DNA from: Ophioderma brevispina
Taxonomy: Eukaryota > Echinodermata > Ophiuroidea > Amphilepidida > Ophiodermatidae
DNA: 64,000 nucleotides
Assembly (NCBI GenBank): GCA_023653785.1
Contig: JAMKCH010002883.1
Coordinates: 211,501-275,500 of the forward strand
Reading direction: 5' to 3'
Position 1 is the stretch's first letter; every line of letters begins with the position of its first letter. Position numbers and translations under genes: made by a program. Shown piece by piece: positions 44,791-55,410 of this stretch. A model generated the notes under the pieces. The model searched no databases. It saw only the letters and a list, made by a program, of their open reading frames with translations, and was not told the DNA's origin.

Positions 44791-44832
44791 TCATCATCAT
44801 CATCATCATCAGCATCATCATCTCATCATCAA
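44791..44832. repeat. (CAT)n / (TCA)n microsatellite
   Basis: ATCATCATCATCATC with GCATCATCATC and CTCATCATC interruptions. It encodes a His tract in one plus frame. Confidence 0.95.
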
Positions 44833-45060
44833 TGCATATCACCGCGACCATCGTCGATGTCTTGACGCCACATTAGGAGACACGTTCGCCCAATTGTATT
44901 CAGAAACAGGACACGATCCAAGCACCAGTGAACCGATATTGGGGTTCACCTATGATAAGCCATTTCATAAACAACAACGTCAGAGCATTGTATATGGGGC
45001 AATATGCCGTGCACACCGAGGTGGTCTATCGATTGCAAGCAGCATGAAGATATTTAGTCG
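44833..45060 (+). CDS. Open frame fragment between a microsatellite and a fold-back element, unrecognised
   Basis: The plus frame 44780-45079 begins in the CAT repeat (His-rich start, artefact). It then reads through about 75 codons of ordinary composition (for example ETGHDPSTSEPILGF and QSIVYGAICRAHRGG) until it enters the left arm of the fold-back at 45061 and stops at 45079. This middle part looks more protein-like than most frames here, but I recognise no family and see no splice sites. It could be a decayed exon or repeat-encoded fragment. Confidence 0.2.
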
Positions 45061-46033
45061 ATGGGACATGTCATTCTAGCTGTGTTTGTAGTCCCCATCT
45101 GGGAGCTAAGGGAAAACCAAGTGTAAATTCATAATAAATTATTACGATCACATAAATGTCTGTTTCCCGCCACATAAAACTGGCACCTTTCTTAAAAAAT
45201 ATATAAAATGTAACTTTCAATTCCTTTTCCTCAATATAAGTGACTACGGATACACATAGACTTCAGCAAACAAATGGAGTTAAAGATATTCAATCAACGG
45301 CCGGTATGCGGGGTAGAAAAAACTTCAAATCCCTTTAATTGGGAGTGCAGGACCTGTTATATTTGTCGCGCAAGCGAAGAGATTTCAGGTGTTACGCCTC
45401 TCCATTAGGACTGAGTACTTGTCAGGCCAAAATACTTAACCTCATTCACGAATAATAAATATGAGCTTCTATTAGTGCGGTTCAATAACTTTGGACCATG
45501 TTTTTCTCATTTATTCGAAAAGGAAGAAACATGAACCAACATCATAAGAGAATGTTGATGGGCAAGCTTTGACCTAACAACTTGTGCGCCAACAAGCCGT
45601 AATTTATGCTTAACTCATTTCTATTCAATTTACGGCATTTTCAAAAGAAATTTAGTGTCAACGACCTATAGTATAATGTACACTGGTTAGTTATTTGTGA
45701 GAGACGGGTATTTGTCACTCAACCCGAATCGTGGAGGTGGGAACACCTGGCTATAACAAATAACAATGGCCCTACATACAAGGCCCATTGTAATATCTTA
45801 GCTCATGGTTTGGTGAAGTCGTATAAATATCCAATTGGGCTTGATATTGGGCAAAAGAAATTGATGGGTGACATTTATATATTTTTAAGAAAACTGTGCC
45901 AGTTTATGCGGGGGAATCAGGACCGTTATGTGGATCATAAAATTTATTATGGAATTTACACTTGGTTTTCCCTTAGCTCCCAGATGGGGACGACGAATGT
46001 GTTATGCAGTTGGTTATTTGGGCCACGTCCCAT
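45061..46033. mobile_element. Fold-back element with ~180-bp terminal inverted repeats (973 bp)
   Basis: The left arm 45061-45240 and right arm about 45838-46033 are inverted copies. Shared in order (left arm sense): ATGGGACATGTC/ATGGGACGTGGCC, GTCCCCATCTGGGAGCTAAG, GGAAAACCAAGTGTAAATTC, ATAATAAATT, CCGC..CATAAA, CTGGCAC, TTCTTAAAAAATATATAAA. The unique core is about 600 bp and non-coding. Frames within the arms are shadows of each other. Confidence 0.9.
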
Positions 46034-46077
46034 GGTCTAATTGACACCTTCACAGTTTGCGTCAACGTAGAGCCGAA

Positions 46078-47085
46078 TGAGTTTACCTGGCATCCGATTT
46101 AGTCTAGGAAATTTTGGAAGGTGCATTTTTTTTGCCATTTTTGATAAAACTTTCATATGTTGTAGAGGAGATCCCAGGAAGTGTAAAAAAAAGTATTATG
46201 ATACATTTTTTTTGTCGATGTGCAAGGGGGGTAGCCAGCAAATTTCAAATGGCCGCCATTTTTCACTATTTTAGCTTATTTTGACTAATATTCCAAGTTT
46301 TATAAGCTTTAAGATTTATTTTATTTTTTTTTTGTGAAAACTTAAAAAATAGAAAAAAACTAAAACATTAAAATAACATTTCGATAACTCTTGAATAATC
46401 AGTTTCCAGTTTGCCGCCAAAAATTCAAAATGGCCGCCCATTTTTGATAGTTTTTTGGTTTTGTGAGTATATTATGGCTCTACTTCAATTTTTTGTTCTT
46501 GAATTTCTTGAACATTAAAGTATTGATTTAAATTCACAACATATTTTAATATAAAAAAATAAGTCATATTTACCTGATTTTTCAAAATCATTTGCAGTCT
46601 TGCATCGGGGACTTTTTGTTCCAAATGACCGCATTATTTTAAGTGTGCTTCTCTTCTTTACCAAATTAAATGTAATCAGAAACTAACAGTAGCAGCTCCT
46701 GTTGGAGGGGCATTTTTCCCCTTCCTCATTTTTTTCTTTACCACCAGTTTGCCACCCCCCCCCCAGAAAATTACAGATTTTTGCAAAAGTCAGTGAGTTG
46801 GGGGCCAAAAATCACCAACCAATTTGTTGACAAGGAAAACAAGCGATTTGGAACCAAAAATCACAAAATTTTGGCAAAACTCAGGGATGTAGGGCAAAAT
46901 TGGTTTTTTAAAAATACAAAATTTTTATATGTTGGCTACCAGAAATGTCACTTTGCCCGCCCACAAAATTCACCTTGCCCCCCCCCCCGCCCCAGAAGAA
47001 GAAAAGAGATTTGGCCGCCCGCCACTGGAAACGAACCGCAACACAAATGCTAACAACATTATATAAACCATAATTAAAAAGCATG
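46078..47085 (+). repeat. ~1-kb dispersed repeat, copy A
   Basis: Matches the reverse complement of 50185-51162 along its length: ATTTAGTCTAGG, GTGCAAGGGGGGTAGCCAGC, ATGGCCGCCATTTT, ACATTAAAATAACATTTCG, ATGGCTCTACTT, CTTTACC near a C-run, AACAAGCGATTTGG, CCAAAATTCAC-type text, and GAAACGAACC(G)CAACACAAA at the end. Non-coding, with C-runs at about 46756 and 46979-46988. Confidence 0.9.
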
Positions 47086-47880
47086 AAGTCAGATTTTTGT
47101 ATGAAGATTGAAACCCTGCTGTCCTTTCGCAACTTCGACGTTTTGCTAGTGGAATACAAGAAGTCTCTAGCCAAACAATTGCCCAGTAAGTGGACCAGTA
47201 CTTTGAGCTGCCCTGATAGGTTGAAAGTTTTGTTCACCTTTGAATATTGAATTTGTAAGTGAGTTGTATTATGTAACTGATGACGTAAAAAAGGATTTAT
47301 AGCATCTGTGGACCCAAATACGTACGGTATGTGGTTCTGAGGGGTATTACTTCTAGTGTTAACTTAAAGACCAACCATAAATTCACCATTGTAGAAGGAA
47401 AACCTTCATTGTCTATTTTGAAAAACAAGCCCTCACCATTGAGCTCAGCTCTGTCATAGTTACAAGCTGTTACAATCATTCTACAAACATTCAATTTCAC
47501 CAAACCTTCATTTCTTCAAAGGGGGGGGGAGGGGGGGGGGGGGGGGGGACCATTTCAAACAGAATATAAACAATGGGGACAATTATGACACAATATAAAA
47601 CGGACAAGCTGTCGAAGAATGGTTAGACAGGCAGTTCTACGTCATCTTCACGACCCTAAGCTGCCGCATCATTTTAAAGTCTCCTTAGGAAGAGAGGTTA
47701 CAACCATGCTTCGAGCGATGTAAGCAAAAAAACAATCTTAGGTTAAGCAAGATTGTTGCTGGCTCTGTTCAAATAACTCAACTTCGACCAATCGGTATCC
47801 TTGTTAACGCTGCAGTGCCTTTTAAGCAGTAAAACAGACTGGCAAAGATCACTGATAACCTGGACCAGAACGTGAAAAGG
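47086..47880. other. Unassigned sequence with a G homopolymer
   Basis: A G-run with one A lies at 47521-47549. After it, plus-strand frames resemble the poorly conserved linker upstream of the Jockey-like RT, but too weakly to extend the pseudogene with confidence. Confidence 0.4.
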
Positions 47881-49930
47881 ATTGAACACCAAAACCCCGT
47901 AACAGTAAATTACCGTAACAGTAAACTATTGACCAAATTGCCCAACTAGTGAACAAAGATCGGAAGATTTCATACCCAGGGGATGTAGGTAGGAGGCATA
48001 TGCAGCAGGCTTTCCAAGGAATGTTGCTAAAGAATATCCAGAGTATACTACCATGCTTGAAACTGATCCTTAATCCAGCTCTTAAAGCAACTGCTAAGGT
48101 GAGGAAGTTTCGGAGAGAATCTCCCAGGAAAGATCAAAATCTGGCATACCTTAATTGAATCATGAATGACCCATAACAGCCAAGAAAAGCCGAAAGATTC
48201 AAGGGATCCAACAGAACCTAAACAGCAGCCAAATGTTACAACCAAGTTGCCCACAGAAGAAAGCCCAAGAAGATCAAATAACCCGAAAAGAGTAGAGATC
48301 GGTTTCACTCATCCCTTCAACATGGACGAAATGAAAACCGGTATTGCTAAAATATCAACCGGGAAAAGCAGTACGCCTTGACAACATCTCAACTGGAGCA
48401 GCTTTGAAAAAAACTTGGCCTAGTAGCAACGGGAAGTGACTTCTTGAGCTCTACAATTGCTGCCTTATTTTCACAGTTCACCAAATTTATGGAGGGAAGG
48501 AAAGCACATGTGATGGCACTCTTTAAAGCCTGGGAAAGATCATCATCCCAAAGAGGCGTCGACTCTAATATTCAGTCCTAAGCCTACTTAACAAGCTCAT
48601 TGAAACATTTCTGTTCAACTGTATCGTACATGTGCTAGAGGAGCATTTCATACCAGAACAAGCAAAAATGTTACGGGAAGGGTTCGGTAACCGGGGTTGT
48701 GTTCGTCGAACTATCAGCATGCGGTTAATCACAGAGCTTTTTACTCCGTTAATAAGATTTTGGAACTCACCAAGGATATACGCTTTGACTGAGTTCATCA
48801 AAGGAGCTTGCGTAGGCTCAAGAATGAACTACCCCATTGGAGCGTGCTCGCACCACTATCCTGTTCAACATCTTTACCAAAGACCACCTAGGAGTGCAGG
48901 ACATATTGTTTTATGATGTAGACTATTCGGATATCGACACACCAAGATGCAGACTTTAAGTTGTCCAAGAGAGGAGACTACCAAAGCTTGGATCTTGAAC
49001 TCACTCCTTTATATGAGGAAAACCACCTATGTGCAAAATCCATCCAGACACAGGTGTTGCTTTCCATCTACCGTTGAAGCCAATTGTCAACAGCCTGGTC
49101 TGTCTACTTAGGAGTTACCTTGAACATACGACTTTCTCTCTTATAAGACCCACTCAAGAAGACGAAGAGTAAAGTATGTTCCACACAAAAATCTTGAAAC
49201 AACTCACTGGCCAAGATGGTGTGCTCGTCCACATACACTAAGATCGATGGCACTTGCCCTGTGGTAATCATGTGCAGAGTATGCTGCTCTGTTATGGGAA
49301 AGTTAAACATGATTCCAAGAAGCTTGATCCAGCGTTAAATGGCATAGGCCGGGTTATTCACAGGATGTCTTTGCCCAACTCCAATGGAGAACTTATTAAT
49401 CGATTGGCTCCACCAGACATGTCGAGTGTTATAGTGAGATGAAAAGAGAGTAGTGCCAAGTATCTAATGTGAAGCACCCATATGTTCAGACGGACCCAGC
49501 TGTTAACTGCCTTAAAACCAGAAGAGAGAGAGAGAGAGGATCGGAGAGAGTTTTTTTAAGCAAAAGGTATCACCCCTTAAAACAGTCTCTAAGGAGTTAA
49601 GAGAGTAGCCTGTGGAAAGAAGACTTGCTATCAACCAAGTAAATGTATCAGTATTGAAACTTGGTGAGAATCTTCCACCTGGAGCTGTCTCCTCATGGGC
49701 TGGATGGCGATGCCTTCAACAGATTGAGAACAAGAATTGGCCGATCTAAAGGTCTTTGCAGAAGACGGGGGGCTACCTGCAAGCAGTTCAGGACACCACC
49801 TGTGGTTCGGGAACAGGCTTCACAAGTAATTGAAACAATCTCTTGGTCGCACACTGTTGGAAGCAACAATGCAAACAGACAAGGACCTTGCGGATTTCAG
49901 TGAAGACCCATCTATGGTTAGATCCTATTT
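47881..49930 (+). pseudogene. Jockey-like non-LTR retrotransposon, linker to RT C-terminus (decayed)
   Basis: Plus strand, with several frame changes. Blocks in order: a linker with FHTQG/IPRGCR-type text (about 47970), MTHNSQEK (48166), FTHPFNMDEMKTGIAK (48304-48351), LLELYN (about 48436), LEEHFIPEQA (48635-48664), SVLAPL then LFNIF separated by a frameshift (48841-48878), LDPALN.IGRVI and APPDM (49320-49425), and the C-terminal block NLPPG (49669 on) with FNRLRTRIGRS (49717-49749). This corresponds to the RT and C-terminal regions of Jockey-type ORF2. The YADD site is degraded (FYDVDYSD near 48912), so it is inactive. The endonuclease is missing. It lies in the interval between two inverted copies of the ~1-kb repeat. 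Confidence 0.88.
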
Positions 49931-50184
49931 ATCACTGTGTTTGGAACACGATAGGAAATTTCACAAATATGAATTTATGGTTGGTCTGATAGTTAACACA
50001 AAGATAATACCCCTCAGAAGCCGTACCATGCTTAATTTGGTTCCATAGATGCCATAAATCCCTTGTTAAGTCCTCAGTACATAATACATTTCAAATACAA
50101 TAATGTAAAAGGTGACAAATTTTCAACCTATCAGTGCATTCTCAAAGCAATGGGTCCATTGATGCCAAAGTTGCCTAGAGGACT

Positions 50185-51162
50185 GCCTGTATTCGATTTT
50201 ATTATGTTTATATTATGTGTTATGCCATTTGTGTTGCGAGGTTCGTTTTCCAATGTGGCAGTGCCAGACTCTTTTCGGGGGGGGCGGGGGGGGGTGGTGT
50301 GGGGGAGGGGGTGGTGGGGGGGGGAAAGTGAATTTTGGGGGTTGGGCAAAAGTGAAATTCTTTTGAGATTTTTTTAACCAATTTTTGCCACCAAATCGCT
50401 TGTTTTTTTTGCCCAAAATCTGTCATTTTTCTTCAATTGGGGTGGGGGGGGCGGGGGGGGGGGGTAAAGAAAAAAATGAGAGGACAATCGGCCAATGCGC
50501 CCCTAGAATTGCCACTGTTCGTTTCTGGAATACATTTATCAGCAGCTGATGGTAAAGAAAAGAAGAACACTTAAAATAAAATTGGCGGATATTTTCGAAA
50601 CAAAAAACTTCCCTATGTGTAAGGAATTGCAAAAGATTGAAAAATGGTACAAATCAAGACTTACTTAAATTTTATTTTGATACGAACATATATTGTAATT
50701 TAATCAGAAAGACTTTAATGTCAAGAAATTGTCAAGAAAACAAAAATTGAAAAGTAGAGCCATAAATACTCCAAAAAACCAAAATATTATAAAAATGGCG
50801 CGGGCCCATTTGGAATTTTTTGGCGCCACACTGGACACTGCATTAATTCAAAAGAGTTATCGAAATGTTATTTTAATGTTACCATCACTGATATTAAGTG
50901 AAACACATGAAATAAATCTTTAAACTCATTACAAACTGGAATATTAAGTCAAAATAACTCAAAAACATTGACAAAATGGCGGCCGCCATTTTGAAAATTG
51001 CTGGCTACCCCCCCTTGCACATAAAAAAATGTATCTAATACTTTTTTGGGTTCCCATGACCTATTCTACAATATATAAAAGTGTAACCAAATATAGCAAA
51101 AAGAAATGCAACCTCTCAAATTGGAACAAAACCCTAGACTAATTCCGGTATGCGTACCTACC
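50185..51162 (-). repeat. ~1-kb dispersed repeat, copy B (inverted relative to copy A)
   Basis: The reverse complement aligns with 46078-47085. G-runs at 50278-50330 and 50443-50463 correspond to the C-runs of copy A. It contains a perfect 20-bp palindrome, AAAATGGCGGCCGCCATTTT, at 50973-50992; in copy A the same site reads AAATGGCCGCCATTTTT. Long frames with poly-Pro/His are compositional. Confidence 0.9.
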
Positions 51163-51332
51163 AAAATTCTCGATAATGTATAAGCTGCTTAGGTTTTGTG
51201 TTCAAAATCCACCCATGATCATTGGATAAGCATAGTGTGAAATGACGCTTTATTCCATAAGACTATTGATTCCGTTACATCTAGGTGGTCTCCCTGGTCT
51301 TTTCTATTTAGGTTGGTACGCATACCGGAATT
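51141..51332. repeat. Inverted repeat pair, 22-bp arms (192 bp overall)
   Basis: AATTCCGGTATGCGTACC(TACC) at 51141 and GGTTGGTACGCATACCGGAA(TT) at 51311 are inverse with one mismatch. The left arm overlaps the end of dispersed repeat copy B. Confidence 0.8.
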
Positions 51333-53549
51333 TGAGGCCAGTTTGACCTCTTTCCGCCCAAAGTAAAACGTACAAAATCCAGTCAGCATTTATGTCTGTG
51401 AATTCACACAAATAACAGAGGGCTCCTGGCTTTGTAAAATCATATCGAATTGCCCTGAAATAAAGCCTCATCTGCAAAGTGATGTCATCTATTTAGAACC
51501 TATTTCATCTAATATGTTTGGTATTTTTGGAACTAGATATTGTGGCTAAAATGCTGTACCAAACAACAATAAACAAAAACACAACCCAAAACAAGAACCA
51601 AAACAAAACCAACTAAAATTTCGTGAGTATTTGGGCTTGCCGTTTGTTAATACAAGAATATACACCGTGGACCGCCTTTTTTTATAAGCCATTAGACGAC
51701 ATATGCAAATGAGCTTCTTTATATTTCTTACGTCCCTAGAGGGAAAATGACTACGAACCTGCGGAACACCCAAAAAATGGGAGGGGCGCAATTTGTCTTG
51801 TTAGAAGGCTAGATCTTTCACCCTAAACACACGGTAACGGTTTCGCATCCGCTATTTTTGAAAAAGTGAGGAAAAAAGGACATTGAGGGATTAAGGTATA
51901 TGGGAATCACGCAAAAATGTGTTTCAAATGTTTTCCTGTTGAGTACATTCAGCCTAAACACTGAACAGCGCCTCTAGGGTGCTTGTCCCAACTGATATTG
52001 TGTTAAGGTCGAACTGCAGCCGATTGGTGGTTGGGTAATCAGACAAACCTCAGAATGGAAGGGCTACCATACAATTTATCATACAAAGGATTAGAAATCA
52101 TCTTTGATATAATAATCGTGTATAGTGCGGATAAGGTATAGATAATCCACAGTCCTGCCATACTTTCATTAAAGGATAACAAGATACTGTGGTCTTCACA
52201 TGATACCATAACATCCATAATGATAAGATCAATTTAATACCGTATTTCTAGAAGAGAGAGAGTCTAGAGCAGAGTGAAGGACCCAAATCGGTTTAGAGAC
52301 AGAACGAAACGACGCCGATCAATTGGCATCACCTCGGGTTACAGTTTATGTTTTTTGATTCATCCGAACAGCCAACAGTACAAAATACGTCGGCAACGAC
52401 CATACCATGTCATTTTATTTTAACGCGGAACATCTCATCAATCAGTAGACAGCATCGGTAACACGATCATTAATTTCCGCCACTGCGCAAGTAAAATCCA
52501 CTATCTGTGCATAGTTTGCATCTGTCAATAGCCAAAACATGGTGCCATTGACAGACGGTAGCGCGTGAACTTGAGAACCAATTTCAGATAAACCTTAATC
52601 TCCTCTAAAAAATAATACTCCTAATAACAAGAGTTAAAAGGGTAGGCTGCCTCTGCATTACAGAAGAGGTTTTTTAAGATTTCTATTTTCAGTGTTTAAA
52701 TACTTTATAGATCTTACATTCAAAGACGTTGTTGGATTAATGAATTATCAGAAATATTCTTTATATGCACGTAAACCCCGTACACATCTTGACGCAGAAG
52801 TTTGGCGAGTTAGTTTTAATTGGTTTAAAATGTTCACTAAAAGTTAATAATTGGCCCTCCAAAGGCCAAATTTGGCAAAATGCAGGCAGCATTATTTCAC
52901 ATTAAAGTAAATATTTGGTCATACACAAAAAGCAACTGGTGCGCCCGCGGGCGGAGTGCCATCTCTCTGTCATTGGCGTTTTGAGAAGCCAGCCCCTCTA
53001 TAATGTTGCTTTGCTGTGGGTGGTTCGCGCCACTCCTCCCGCACAGCCACAAACTTTCGTAAGTTGACACACAAGGCAAAAATGTTTTAGTGATTAACCC
53101 TATTCTGTTATGTTCAATGGTATCAGTATTCTTAAATCTATTTTGTAATAGATCCTATAGTTATGGGGGTGTAGTTGAAAATCGAAATTTTTTGATCTGG
53201 TGACACATGTTCCTATACAGGGAGAAGAAACCGTTCTTGTTAAATTGAAAATAGACAATTTATCCTAGACACAAAATATGCAAGGTCAAATTCCACATGG
53301 AGAGTAGAGGGATGGATAACTTGCTGTTTCCTAATTCTATGGCTTGTAATCACTTTGCCCAGCCAGGCAAAAACAAGAGTGGTCTATGGAAAAAGAAGCT
53401 GATTTAACTTAGGCCCTACTGAGTAAATTTTCAGTGAGAGAAGGAAATGCGTCTAGTCTTATTCTTTGTAATTAGACTTCTCATAAAATCCTCGCATTGG
53501 TTTGTATATCCCTAGAGTCACTTAAGGCTTGAAAACCCCACTCTGAATA
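51333..53549. other. AT-rich non-coding stretch
   Basis: No gene recognised. 51790-51905 (AGATC, CCCTAAACACA, TTTTGAAAAAGTG, GGGATTA phrases) resembles 58866-58980. A GCCCGCGGGC palindrome lies at about 52943. Confidence 0.4.
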
Positions 53550-53680
53550 AAAAAAATCACGGAGCGGGACCCCTGCCTTGGCCTTAGTAGGAAATTGCTC
53601 ATAGATCTGACAAACAAAAATACCGGATACCTCACTTTTTGCGGTGATTGTCAGATTTTCCTCTAGGGACGGTAAAAACG
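53550..53680 (+). repeat. Dispersed repeat, copy 1 of a ~110-bp pair
   Basis: AAAAATCACGGAGCGGGACC, CTCACTTTTTGCGGTGATTG and TCAGATTTTCCTCTAGGGAC recur with small changes at 55303-55410. Confidence 0.75.
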
Positions 53681-54479
53681 GTAAACACCGGGTTTACAAA
53701 CACACCAAATCAATTAACTTATTATGTGAACTGAAACTCAATTTCATTTGTTACAAGTTCACCATTGCGAAAATGTGTAGAGTCCAGATTTATTCTTTAC
53801 CTCGGGTAAATTTTCCACCTAAAGTTCCCCATCTCTATGTTAGAAAATATGGAATTTGACCTGCACATTATTCACATTACCTGGGAATAAGTTAGGATGC
53901 ACTTTTGAAAAATACAGGAATTCAGCTGGAATTACTAACAGATTATGACGTGTTTCTCGTATGAAAAAAGGCCTCGTGGTGGAATTAGTCAGGTGTCCCA
54001 AAACGCTATGCAAAATCTAACAACCCACTTACTCCAAATTTTAAACCTCAATAGCAAACAAACTACATAATGTATTTAGATGCAAAAACAACCTTTATGG
54101 CTGGACAATGCCTCGTCTTTTACCGACAGGTAATGTTCGGTGGGTGAATGCAGATTATGATATACAAATGAATCTATTGTAGAAAGTCACACACTGGCAA
54201 ACAAACTCTGGTTTTAATGTAGTCGGTGTTGGTTTTTTGGTGTTTGTACTAGGTGTATCCCATATTTTCCCAGATAATAAACTATGTTAAGCCAACCGCC
54301 CCCTGTGGAGCAAGAAAACTGCTTCCCCGACTGCTTCTTCATATATGGGCGTTTTGTATGTGAGTTTTGAAAACTGGAAAATTTCACTGTATTGTGAGAT
54401 AACTAAACCAAATCAGCTCTACTTTTGACATAAATCAGTAAGTTTGAAGCCATGCATCGTGACATGGGTAGTAGTTCAT
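53681..54479. other. Non-coding stretch, nothing recognised
   Basis: No gene or repeat recognised. Confidence 0.4.
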
Positions 54480-54611
54480 TAAGCCCTGATATACGTCCAT
54501 CGCAGCGAGCGATTGGCGTGCCGCAATACCGGATTCTGACCCAAGATCAAGAGTTACGCATGCTCACGCTCAGAAATCGCTCGCTGCGCTGGAAGTATAT
54601 CATGGGCTTTA
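54480..54611. repeat. Inverted repeat, ~36-bp arms (132 bp overall)
   Basis: AAGCCCTGATATACGTCCAT then CGCAGCGAGCGATT at 54481 pairs with AAATCGCTCGCTGCGC then TGGAAGTATATCATGGGCTT at 54574, with few mismatches and a ~59-nt loop. A MITE or hairpin is likely. Confidence 0.85.
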
Positions 54612-55302
54612 GGGAAACGTGGAGTTTGTGCGTCAGAGTAGTGTGGTAGCTTTAAACCTCCGAGGTCTACTATCTTTCTTACAGATCTCTGATTGGCTCA
54701 ACATGATTTAGCATTGTATAGCCTCTGAATCACCCATCAAAATAAACCTATTTAAAAGTTTACCAAGCCTTGTTAATAGTTCAAGCGGTAGTACGGTAGA
54801 CCCTTGCATTGACCTTGCACACGTATTGCACGAATGGTTGATGGGTTCCGGGCAAGATGGAATCGCTCATTCCAAATTTTGATAAAGGCGCAAACAACAT
54901 CCAATCTAGGCAGTTCAAAACATTTTAGCACAATAATTTAACGAATAAGACTTAGGTTTGATTGATTGAATCATTTCACACGGCAGCTTTTTGATGCTTT
55001 CCATGTTTGAAATGTAACGACTATTGGGTTTTTGCGACCATATGCATCCATGCACTACCGCCGGCAATAAGTCACGCAATAACCCAAGGTGTTTAATTCC
55101 GTCTTAGTTGATCTATTTTCACAAATGCTTGAAAAACACCCTCGAGGTGTATGGGGACGCATGTAGGAGGTCAGAAATAACTGAACGTGGCCAAGAGATC
55201 AATCCGGAGGGGTCGATTTCCATGCGGAACGTGAGCTTGTTACGATGGAACATGAATTCGTTATATCCAAAAACGTCCATTAACTGCATTTAAATGCAAT
55301 TT
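54612..55302. other. Non-coding stretch, nothing recognised
   Basis: No gene or repeat recognised. Confidence 0.4.
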
Positions 55303-55410
55303 GAAAAAATCACGGAGCAGACCCCTACCTTGAGTTAGGGGAAAAAATAACGTTATCTCACTTTTTTGCGATGATCGTCAGATTTTCCTCTAGGACGTTA
55401 GGGACATATG
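55303..55410 (+). repeat. Dispersed repeat, copy 2 of a ~110-bp pair
   Basis: AAAATCACGGAGCAGACCCC, CTCACTTTTTTGCGATGATC and GTCAGATTTTCCTCTAGGAC correspond to 53550-53680 in the same orientation. Confidence 0.75.

Noticed and set aside
44780..44833. His-tract start of the frame at 44.78 kb as a real N-terminus
   Set aside because: The His run is encoded by the CAT microsatellite.
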